From JAQVQN01 sp964428885 (lineage in GTDB: Bacteria; Verrucomicrobiota; Kiritimatiellia; RFP12; UBA1067), in contig CAYRZP010000094.1 in assembly GCA_964428885.1 (NCBI GenBank), forward strand, positions 1-8,435: a stretch of DNA of 8,435 nt. The letters are read 5' to 3'. Position numbers and translations under genes: made by a program. This document shows positions 1 to 6,712 of this stretch, in pieces. The notes beneath the pieces were generated by a model. That model saw nothing but the letters and a program-made list of their open reading frames with translations, made no database searches and was not told where the DNA came from. Numbering within the stretch: the first letter of the stretch is position 1; the number at the start of each line of letters is the position of its first letter.

Positions 1-485
1 CGCCTCGGGCCATCGGCAAACAGTGGCCGGCCAGCCGGCTGCTCCCCGGCGACCGGCAGCCGACGGCGCAGGGCGACAAGCTGTTCCTGCGGCTGGTGGA
101 CACGGAGACGACCCAGGTGCTGGCGAGCTTCAGCGCCACCCGCAAGGGGGACGAGCTTTACGAGAATGTCGGCGCGGAACTGGCCGGGCGCATCGCCGTC
201 AAAATAGTGGAGCTGCGGCCCCTGCAGGCATCGGTGACGGCGGTTGACGGCGCGCTTGTCAAGGCCGGTCTGGGACGTTTCCACGGCGTGCGGGCCGGGC
301 AGGTTTTTAAGTTGGTGCAACGCTCCGCGCTTGACAAAAAGAGCCCTGAAGATTTTAAAGAAGAGCTTAAAGGGACTGCGAAAGTCAGCGGAGTGTCTGA
401 TTTTTCATGCGAGCTGGCGGCAGTTTGGGACAATGATCAGACCCAGAAGGCACAAAACCTCTGGATCCTGGAACAGAAGCCGTAA
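1..485 (+). CDS. CsgG/LpoB-like envelope protein, C-terminal part (5' truncated)
   Basis: The reading frame is open from position 3 to a TAA at 483-485 and leaves the window at its 5' end, so about 160 C-terminal residues are visible and the true start is not. The GTG at 96 is internal. A segment reading LFLRLVDTETTQVLASFSAT resembles the conserved strand of CsgG/LpoB-type proteins (RLVD-x-T-G-x-V-x-A-S), which act at the outer membrane in curli secretion or penicillin-binding-protein activation. It is followed by a segment (VDGALVKAGLGRFHGVRAGQVFKLV) like the small beta domain, with pattern G-x-V-x-x-x-x-G-x-x-x-G-V-x-x-G, found at the C-terminus of FlgT/CsgG-like proteins. The family call rests on these two motifs only. 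The signal peptide or lipobox that would confirm envelope location lies outside the window. The gene runs head-on into tRNA-Lys with no room for a terminator. Family membership is moderately likely; the specific role is unknown. Confidence 0.45.
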   Translation, partial: PRAIGKQWPASRLLPGDRQPTAQGDKLFLRLVDTETTQVLASFSATRKGDELYENVGAELAGRIAVKIVELRPLQASVTAVDGALVKAGLGRFHGVRAGQVFKLVQRSALDKKSPEDFKEELKGTAKVSGVSDFSCELAAVWDNDQTQKAQNLWILEQKP

Positions 486-488
486 GGA

Positions 489-564
489 TGGTTGGACCAG
501 TGGGACTCGAACCCACGACCCCAACATTAAAAGTGTCGTGCTCTACCAACTGAGCTATGGTCCA
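489..564 (-). tRNA. tRNA-Lys, anticodon TTT, CCA encoded
   Basis: On the minus strand the 76 nt fold into a full cloverleaf. The acceptor stem is TGGACCA with TGGTCCA, all 7 pairs matched. The D arm is GCTC-AGTTGGTA-GAGC. The anticodon stem is CGACA with TGTTG (one G-U pair) around the loop CTTTTAA, whose positions 34-36 read TTT, so it decodes AAA/AAG lysine codons. The variable region is 5 nt and the T arm is GTGGG-TTCGAGT-CCCAC. The discriminator is A, and the terminal CCA is encoded in the DNA (489-491). It converges with the upstream protein gene, whose stop codon ends 3 bp away. Confidence 0.97.
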
Positions 565-584
565 ATACGGTGAAAAATTCGGGT

Positions 585-614
585 AAGTTAAACAAATAAT
601 CCCGCAGGTGTCAA
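585..614 (-). promoter_or_regulatory. Candidate promoter of tRNA-Lys
   Basis: Reading the minus strand, a perfect -35 box TTGACA lies at 614-609. It is followed after 18 nt by TAACTT (590-585) as a weak -10 box; TTAACT at 17 nt is the alternative. Transcription would start near 578, about 14 nt before the tRNA 5' end, a leader length normal for tRNA genes. The -35 box is strong and the -10 is poor. The sigma-factor preference of this organism is unknown. Confidence 0.4.
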
Positions 615-643
615 TTAAGTGTGCCGATTCGTTGTGCCGACCC

Positions 644-672
644 TTGACGGGCCGGGGTTCGCGATATACCAT
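644..672 (+). promoter_or_regulatory. Candidate sigma70-type promoter of gcvH
   Basis: TTGACG (644-649) matches 5 of 6 positions of a -35 box. After a 17-nt spacer, TACCAT (667-672) matches 4 of 6 of a -10 box; TATACC (665-670) with a 15-nt spacer is an overlapping alternative. The start would be near 679, leaving a leader of about 60 nt before gcvH. That is too short for a complete glycine riboswitch, and none of its conserved motifs were recognised. Confidence 0.4.
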
Positions 673-739
673 TGAGCCGCTTGATAAAGCCTCATCCGGT
701 CAGGGGCCGGCGGCGGAACAGCGAAACCAGGAGTCACAG

Positions 740-1111
740 ATGAAGCGGTACACAAAAGATCACGAGTGGATCAGGATTGAGGGCGGCAGGGCCTTTGTCG
801 GCATCAGCGACTATGCCCAGAACTCGCTAGGAGACATAACCTTTGTGGATTTGCCCAAGGCCGGAACAACAGTCAAGAAAGGTGATTCGCTCTGCGTCAT
901 CGAGTCGGTCAAGGCCGCCAGCGACGTTTACGCGCCTGCGGGCGGCACGGTCGAGACGGTGAACGCGGCTCTGTCCGACGCCCCCGAAAAGGTGAACGCC
1001 GCCGCCGAGACCGACGGCTGGATCTGCACGCTCGCAGATGTGGTCATGTCCGACCTCGCCGGTCTGATGGACGAGGCCCAATACGCTGGTTTCGTGAAGA
1101 AGCAGGGGTGA
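740..1111 (+). CDS. gcvH: Glycine cleavage system H protein
   Basis: GcvH is the lipoylated shuttle of the glycine cleavage complex. It takes the aminomethyl group from the P protein, presents it to the T protein and is reoxidised by dihydrolipoamide dehydrogenase. The 123-residue product has the usual length and the family N-terminus (KDHEW at 6-10). The lipoylation motif ESVKAASDVY spans 55-64, with Lys58 as the attachment site by homology. The GDITFVDLP strand and the C-terminal GFVK stretch also fit. The frame is open upstream to a GTG at 608, but the ATG at 740 is chosen because AGGAG lies 6 nt before it (729-733) and homology starts at once. gcvPA begins 4 nt after the stop, so the two genes almost certainly share a transcript. 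Confidence 0.97.
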   Translation: MKRYTKDHEWIRIEGGRAFVGISDYAQNSLGDITFVDLPKAGTTVKKGDSLCVIESVKAASDVYAPAGGTVETVNAALSDAPEKVNAAAETDGWICTLADVVMSDLAGLMDEAQYAGFVKKQG

Positions 1112-1115
1112 GGAC

Positions 1116-2158
<1,043 letters not shown>

Positions 2159-2258
2159 NNNNNNNNNNNNNNNNNNNNNNNNNNNNNNNNNNNNNNNNNN
2201 NNNNNNNNNNNNNNNNNNNNNNNNNNNNNNNNNNNNNNNNNNNNNNNNNNNNNNNNNN
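2159..2258. other. Assembly gap, 100 N
   Basis: Exactly 100 undetermined bases, the conventional placeholder for a scaffold gap of unknown size. The flanking genes suggest the real distance is larger. About 90 residues of GcvPA and a few to about 30 residues of GcvPB are missing, which would need roughly 290-370 bp. Reading frames should not be carried across this gap. Confidence 0.97.
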
Positions 2259-3676
2259 TGCCGCGCCTGTCGCCGGATGAGCTGGCGGCGCCGCTGGATC
2301 TGCCCGAGGGTCTGCGCGCCGACGCGCCGCCGGAGTTGCCCGAGGTTAGCGAGCTGGACGCGATCCGGCATTTCACCGCGCTGTCGCAGCAGAACTTCAG
2401 CGTCGACACCAATTTCTACCCTCTGGGCTCCTGCACGATGAAGTACAACCCGCGCGTCTGCGAGAAGGTCGCCGCGCTCGACGGTTTCGCCGGGCTGCAC
2501 CCGCTGCTGCCGCAACTGGGCGGCGGCGCCGCGCTGACGCAGGGCGCGCTGGAAGCGCTGTGGCAGACCGAGCGGCTGCTGTGCGAGCTGACCGGCATGA
2601 GCGCGTTCACGCTGCAGCCCATGGCGGGCGCGCACGGCGAGCTGACGGGCATGCTGCTGATCGCGGCCTTTCACCGCGCGAACGGCGAGAAGCGCGCCAA
2701 GGTGCTGATCCCTGATTCCGCGCACGGCACCAATCCCGCCAGCGCGGCGATCGCCGGGTTCGAGGTCGTGACCGTGGCCACCGACGCGGAGGGCAACGTC
2801 GACCTCGACGATTTCAGGCGCAAGCTGGACCGCGAGACCGCCGCCATGATGCTGACGTGCCCCAACACGCTGGGTCTCTTCGAGCGCCGCATCCATGAGA
2901 TCGCCAAGCTCGCGCATGACAACGGCGCCTTGCTTTATTACGACGGCGCGAACATGAACGCGCTGATGGGGCGCGCGCGCCCCGGCGACCTCGGCTTCGA
3001 CGTGGTGCACCTGAACGTGCACAAGACGCTCTCGACCCCGCACGGCGGCGGCGGGCCCGGCGCCGGGCCGGTGGGCGTCAAGGCCGCGCTGGAGCCGTTC
3101 CTGCCCGTTGCCACGGTGGAGAAACGCGCTGACGGCACCTTCGCCCTGAATTATGACCGGCCTCAATCGATCGGCCAGGTCGCGCCGTTCTACGGCAATT
3201 TCGCGGTGATAGCGCGGGCGCTGGCCTATATGCTGCTGCTCGGCGGCGACGGCCTGCGCGACTCGACCGATCACGCGGTCTTGAACGCGAATTACCTGCG
3301 CGCGCGGCTGCGCGACCATTACGACATACCGTACAACCGTCTCTGCATGCACGAGGTGCTGCTGTCTGCTGACCGGCAGATGAAGCGCACGGGTGTCCGC
3401 GCCCTAGACATCGCCAAGGCGCTGATCGACGCCGGGCACCATCCGCCGACGGTCTACTTCCCGATGATCGTGCACGAGGCGCTGATGATCGAGCCCACCG
3501 AGACGGAGTCGAAAGAGACGCTCGACGCTTTTGCGGACGACATGATCCGCATCGCGCGCTTGGCGGAGAGCGACGCCGGCGCGTTCAAGACGATGCCGGA
3601 GACAACCCGCGTCTCGCGTCTGGACGAGACCAGGGCGGCCCGCGAGATGAAGCTGGTCGCGATTCAGGGCGGTTGA
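2259..3676 (+). CDS. gcvPB: Glycine dehydrogenase (decarboxylating), subunit 2 (P protein beta), 5' end lost in assembly gap
   Basis: This is the PLP-carrying subunit of the split P protein. 471 residues are readable from 2261 to the TGA at 3674-3676. Split-type hallmarks are clear: LPEVSELDAIRHFTALSQQN, FYPLGSCTMKYNP, LHPLLPQ, TLQPMAGAHGE, IPDSAHGTNPASA, YYDGANMNA, and HKTLSTPHGGGGPGAGP. The Lys of HKTLSTPHGG (codon 3023-3025, visible residue 255) is the expected Schiff-base lysine. FYPLGSCTMKYNP with LHPLLPQ is the form found in two-subunit enzymes; the single-chain enzyme typically has IPLGSCTMKLN. The start codon and probably the first few to 30 residues lie in the gap; the first complete codon is the proline at 2261. 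It is co-directional with gcvH and gcvPA. Confidence 0.95.
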
Positions 3677-3751
3677 TAATGATGAAGGCCGGCCCGCACA
3701 GGAATCGGTTGATGTTTTGATATTCTTGCCACAAGGGCGTTAGGATGTAAT

Positions 3752-4330
3752 ATGAGTGTTAGAAAAAAAACTTTCAACAAGCCTCGCGTCGCCGCGCTGA
3801 TCCGCGAGCTGCTGAAAGAACTCGGCGAAGATCCCGAGCGCGAAGGGTTGCGCAACACGCCCGAGCGCGCGGCCGAGGCCTGGGCCTTCCTGACCGGCGG
3901 CTACCGGCAGACGCCGCGCGCGGTGCTGAACGGCGCGGTCTTCCAGGCGCACCTCAACCACATGATCATCCTGCGCGACATCGAAATCTACAGCCTCTGC
4001 GAGCATCACCTCCTGCCGTTCTACGGCCGCTGCCACGTGGGGTACATCGCCAAGGAAAAGGTGTTGGGCGTCAGCAAGATCGCGCGCATAGTGGATTGCT
4101 ACGCGCGGCGCGTGCAGATACAGGAGCGCCTGGCCGAGCAGGTCGCCAAGGCCGTGATGCAGGAGGCCGATGCGGAAGGCGTGGGGGTGGTGATGGAGTG
4201 CCGCCATCTGTGCATGATGATGCGGGGCGTGGAAAAGCAGAATTCGGTCATGACCACCTCGGTGGTCCTGGGCTCGTTCCGCAATGATTCCGCGACGCGC
4301 CAGGAGTTCATGGCGCTGATCAACCGGTAA
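3752..4330 (+). CDS. folE: GTP cyclohydrolase I (type IA)
   Basis: FolE opens the GTP imidazole ring to form 7,8-dihydroneopterin triphosphate, the entry to tetrahydrofolate synthesis. The 192-residue protein carries the family signatures: LRNTPERAA (33-41), the zinc and catalytic motif SLCEHHLLPF (81-90), GYIAKEKVLGVSKI (97-110), the basic RRVQIQERL (119-127) and CRHLCMMMRGV (150-160). By homology with the E. coli enzyme, Cys83, His86 and Cys154 bind zinc and His85 and His152 act in catalysis, so the enzyme looks intact. The ATG at 3752 has AGGA 6-9 nt upstream. It lies 75 bp after gcvPB on the same strand, with no convincing promoter between. Cotranscription is plausible and makes sense, since tetrahydrofolate accepts the carbon released by glycine cleavage. 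Confidence 0.97.
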   Translation: MSVRKKTFNKPRVAALIRELLKELGEDPEREGLRNTPERAAEAWAFLTGGYRQTPRAVLNGAVFQAHLNHMIILRDIEIYSLCEHHLLPFYGRCHVGYIAKEKVLGVSKIARIVDCYARRVQIQERLAEQVAKAVMQEADAEGVGVVMECRHLCMMMRGVEKQNSVMTTSVVLGSFRNDSATRQEFMALINR

Positions 4331-4334
4331 GGCT

Positions 4335-4363
4335 GGCGCTGGCGGCGCCGCAATCTGATTTTT
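4335..4363 (+). terminator. Weak candidate terminator after folE
   Basis: GGCGC (4335-4339) can pair with GCGCC (4345-4349) around a 5-nt loop, just after the folE stop. A run of five T follows at 4359-4363. The T run starts 9 nt after the stem, which is too far for a classical intrinsic terminator, so the call is weak. Confidence 0.2.
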
Positions 4364-4403
4364 GAACCACGGATTTATGCGGTTGTCATTTGGCAAGGCA
4401 CTT

Positions 4404-5363
4404 ATGCGCATTGCGCTTTCGACAAACTGGAACACACGTCGCCATGTCGCGGGCGAACCCATGGTGGACGAGATCCTCGCCTTGGGCTTCGACGCGCTTG
4501 AAATGGGTTATCACACCACGGAAGAGATCGCCGAGGGAGTGCTGCGGCGCGTGCGGGAAGGTGCCGTGACGGTTGACAGTGTGCACGCCTATTGTCCGGT
4601 GCCGGTCGGCGCGCCGCACGGGTATCCGGAACTTTATCTGCTGGCATCTCTGGATGAGGATGAGCGGGCCATGGCGGCGATCCTGCTGACGCGGACCTTG
4701 GAGTTCGCGGTCAAGATGGGCGCCCGGGCGGTGGTTCTGCATGCCGGACGGGTGTTCCTCAAGACACTGTTCCGGGAAATCAGCACCGGTACGCTGGCGG
4801 AGTGTCTGATGGAGGGAGACGCGGACGTGGCCGCTGAGAAATACCGCCGCGAGCTTGACAAGGCACTGCGTTTGCGCGCGAAGCGCGTGCGCAAATATTT
4901 CGACGGCTTCTGCCTGTCGCTGGATGCCATGTTGCCAAAGTTTGAAAAGGCCGGCGTGGCCTTGTGTCTTGAGAACCTGCCGTCGGTCGAAGCCTTTCCC
5001 GACGAGCGTGAGATGATCATGCTCAAGCAGCGTTTCAACACGCCGGCGCTGGCGTACTGGCACGACCTCGGGCACGGGCAGACGCGTGAGCACATGGGCT
5101 GGATCAGGCACGCCGAGGCGGCCCGGGCCCTGCTGCCTTTCACGAAAGGTGTGCATATCCACGACGCGCGGCCGCTGATGGAGGATCATCTGCCGCCCGG
5201 CAGCGGCGAGATCGACTTCGCGGCCTTTAACATATATGGCGGCGACAATGTCATCAAAGTCTTCGAGCCCGCTTCTGAAGTCGAAGGTACAGCGCTTGCG
5301 GAAGCCTTGCGTTTTATCAGGGAAGTGTGGTCCGTGCCCTTTGGGTCGGGGCCTATAACTTAA
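4404..5363 (+). CDS. Sugar-phosphate isomerase/epimerase-like TIM-barrel protein (xylose isomerase-like, AP endonuclease 2 fold)
   Basis: The 319-residue product begins with MRIALSTNW, a typical first beta strand of the xylose-isomerase-like TIM barrel, and continues with GFDALEMGY (28-36) as strand two. Likely metal-binding positions follow the family pattern: His61 (DSVHAY), His113 (VVLHAG), Glu190 (CLENLP), Asp221 and His224 (WHDLGHG), His251/His253/Asp254 (GVHIHDAR) and Glu288 (VFEP). Proteins of this fold isomerise or epimerise sugars and cyclitols or act on abasic DNA, and the substrate cannot be read from sequence. The segment 117-185, rich in Lys and Arg, looks like an insertion between strands. 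The ATG at 4404 is preferred over the upstream TTG at 4362 or ATG at 4377 because AAGG sits 5 nt before it and the fold begins there. It follows folE by 73 bp; no functional link is evident. Confidence 0.8.
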   Translation: MRIALSTNWNTRRHVAGEPMVDEILALGFDALEMGYHTTEEIAEGVLRRVREGAVTVDSVHAYCPVPVGAPHGYPELYLLASLDEDERAMAAILLTRTLEFAVKMGARAVVLHAGRVFLKTLFREISTGTLAECLMEGDADVAAEKYRRELDKALRLRAKRVRKYFDGFCLSLDAMLPKFEKAGVALCLENLPSVEAFPDEREMIMLKQRFNTPALAYWHDLGHGQTREHMGWIRHAEAARALLPFTKGVHIHDARPLMEDHLPPGSGEIDFAAFNIYGGDNVIKVFEPASEVEGTALAEALRFIREVWSVPFGSGPIT

Positions 5364-5389
5364 ACGTTTTGCCAGACAAAAGACGTTTT
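5364..5389 (+). terminator. Candidate terminator after the isomerase-like gene
   Basis: Directly after the TAA, ACGTTTTG (5364-5371) can pair with CAAAA (5377-5381) and, past a 2-nt bulge, with CGT (5384-5386). The loop is CCAGA and three more T follow (5387-5389). The stem is AT-rich and bulged, so it would be a weak intrinsic terminator. The strong palindromes starting at 5395 may matter more for stopping transcription here. Confidence 0.28.
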
Positions 5390-5394
5390 GAAAA

Positions 5395-5450
5395 CGGCAG
5401 GGCCCGTTCCCCGAACGGGCCGCGGACGGTTCGGGTAACCGTCCCTGCCG
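5395..5450. repeat. Y-shaped palindromic module A (three-way junction)
   Basis: An outer stem CGGCAG/CTGCCG (5395-5400 with 5445-5450) encloses two perfect hairpins. The first is GGCCCGTTC/GAACGGGCC (5401-5409 with 5413-5421, loop CCC) and the second is GGACGGTT/AACCGTCC (5424-5431 with 5437-5444, loop CGGGT). Only two bases (5422-5423) are unpaired at the junction, and the outer stem abuts both hairpins. No base-pair mismatch occurs in any arm. The module lies between convergent genes and resembles REP/BIME-type extragenic palindromic elements in position and structure. The function and family are not identified. Confidence 0.75.
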
Positions 5451-5452
5451 CT

Positions 5453-5518
5453 GGGAGGGGCAAGCGTCTGCTTGCCCGGGCGGCAATGCTCACGGACGAG
5501 CAGACGCTCGTCCCTCCC
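5453..5518. repeat. Y-shaped palindromic module B (three-way junction)
   Basis: Two bases after module A, an outer stem GGGAG/CTCCC (5453-5457 with 5514-5518) again encloses two perfect hairpins. These are GGGCAAGC/GCTTGCCC (5458-5465 with 5470-5477, loop GTCT) and GGACGAGC/GCTCGTCC (5494-5501 with 5506-5513, loop AGAC). The hairpins are separated by a 16-nt linker (5478-5493), and the outer stem abuts both hairpins exactly as in module A. The two tetraloops are complementary, and AGCGTCTGCT (5463-5472) is the reverse complement of AGCAGACGCT (5499-5508), so an alternative long-range fold is possible. Another short inverted repeat, GCGGG/CCCGC (5519-5523 with 5530-5534), follows. Confidence 0.75.
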
Positions 5519-5561
5519 GCGGGGGGCATCCCGCCGCCCCCGCCCGCCACTTTTGCGCGCG

Positions 5562-6710
5562 TCAGCCGCGCAGCGCCGCGCGGCCAAAAAACTTTTCCAG
5601 GTCCTGGATGTTCTTTTCCGCGTCGAAGAGTTCTTCCGCGGTGCGGCGCGCGGCCCTGGCCATGGCGGCCATGCGCGGCGGGACGGTCAGGGTCTGCGCG
5701 AGCGCCTCGGCCAGCGCGGTGGGGGAGTCGGGCGGCACCATCAGTCCGTTGACGCCGTCGGTGATGATCTCGCCGGCCGCGCCGGCGGCGGTCGTTACCA
5801 CGGGCGTTCCCAGCGCCATGGCCTCGACCAGCACATTCGCGATGCCGTCACGGTCGCCGTCCGGCATGCGCCGCGACGGCAGCGCCAGCACGGATGCGTT
5901 AAGGATGCGCGAGCGTATCTCTTCCGGCGCCAGCCATCCGATGAAAAGCACGGAGTTCTCGATGCCGAGGCGCCGGGCTAGCGCTTTCAGGAATTCCTGC
6001 CGGTTGCCGCTGCCGGCGATCACGCAGCGGAAGGGGATATCGCGCTGCGCCAGCAGCGAGCAGGCGGTCAGCAGGGTGTCGACGCCCTTTTTTTGTTCCA
6101 GGCGGCACGCCGCGAAGATCACGCCTTCTGGGCGCAGCATGTCGAAGGCATATTCATGGAGGGGTATGCCGTGGCGGATGACCGCGACCTTCTGTTTAGG
6201 GATGCCCGCCGCGATGACGGTGTCGGCGGCGAGCTGCGAGCAGGCCGCGATACCGGCGGCGGTGCGCAGTCGGCGGCATGTCTTTTCCGGCGGGACCGCG
6301 AAGACATCCCGGGCGTGGACGGAGCAGCTCCAAGGGATGCCGGCGGCCGCCGACGCGACGGAAACCACGTCAGCCGTAATGCCGGCGAAATGGGCGTGTA
6401 TCAGGCGCGTGCCGCTCCCGGCGAGCTTGCCGGTCAGCCCGGCGGCCTGCGGCAGGCGGCGGATGATGCCGACGGCGTCTTTTGTGAGCCTGACGAGTTC
6501 CGGCAGACCGCGCGCGGCGGCGGCTTTGCAGAAACGCCAGCGCCGCCCCGGCGGGCAGGAGGCCAGGGAACCTCTGATCTGGTTGAAGTCGCCGTTCAGG
6601 TAACGCGCGCTCAAAGGCCAGCCGCGCTGTTGCAACAGCTCGGTCTCGCGCCGTATGAAAGTCTCGCTGGGCGCGTTGCGGTCAAGCACGTATGTTACCG
6701 GGAACGGCAT
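5562..6710 (-). CDS. GT4-family glycosyltransferase (GT-B fold)
   Basis: The product of 382 residues fits a retaining GT-B glycosyltransferase of family GT4, which moves a sugar from a nucleotide-sugar donor to an acceptor such as a surface polysaccharide or lipid carrier. Visible landmarks are PSETFIRRE (14-22) and IHAHFAG (104-110) of the acceptor-side domain, SVHARDVF (130-137), VIRHGI (177-182) at the domain hinge, the donor-binding ACRLEQKKG (201-209), and GDRDGIANVLVEAMALGTPVV (285-305). In this last, EX7E-type, motif the first acidic residue is Asp288 instead of Glu, and Glu296 is retained. The GDRDGI(P/A)NVLVEAMA form is known in colanic-acid-like transferases. The ATG at 6710 lies 2 nt after the stop of the peptidase gene with no clear Shine-Dalgarno, which suggests translational coupling. 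Donor and acceptor are unknown. No membrane segment was noticed. Confidence 0.9.
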   Translation of the reverse strand: MPFPVTYVLDRNAPSETFIRRETELLQQRGWPLSARYLNGDFNQIRGSLASCPPGRRWRFCKAAAARGLPELVRLTKDAVGIIRRLPQAAGLTGKLAGSGTRLIHAHFAGITADVVSVASAAAGIPWSCSVHARDVFAVPPEKTCRRLRTAAGIAACSQLAADTVIAAGIPKQKVAVIRHGIPLHEYAFDMLRPEGVIFAACRLEQKKGVDTLLTACSLLAQRDIPFRCVIAGSGNRQEFLKALARRLGIENSVLFIGWLAPEEIRSRILNASVLALPSRRMPDGDRDGIANVLVEAMALGTPVVTTAAGAAGEIITDGVNGLMVPPDSPTALAEALAQTLTVPPRMAAMARAARRTAEELFDAEKNIQDLEKFFGRAALRG

Positions 6711-6712
6711 GT

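Noticed and set aside
608..739. N-terminal extension of GcvH from a GTG at 608
   Set aside because: It would include the candidate promoter. Homology and the AGGAG site both place the start at 740.
673..739. Glycine riboswitch ahead of gcvH
   Set aside because: The likely leader is only about 60 nt, and no paired aptamer motifs or expression platform were recognised.
3716..3747. Promoter directly before folE (TTGATA ... TAGGAT)
   Set aside because: The would-be -10 box overlaps the ribosome binding site and lies about 5 nt from the start codon, leaving no room for a transcription start.
4386..5486. Minus-strand open frame of 366 residues opposite the isomerase-like gene
   Set aside because: It is antisense to a protein with clear TIM-barrel motifs and has no recognisable domain itself.
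5395..5534. CRISPR-like array or tRNA-like RNA gene in the palindromic region
   Set aside because: No constant repeat with regular spacers exists, and the three-way folds lack the D, anticodon and T loop consensus of tRNA.
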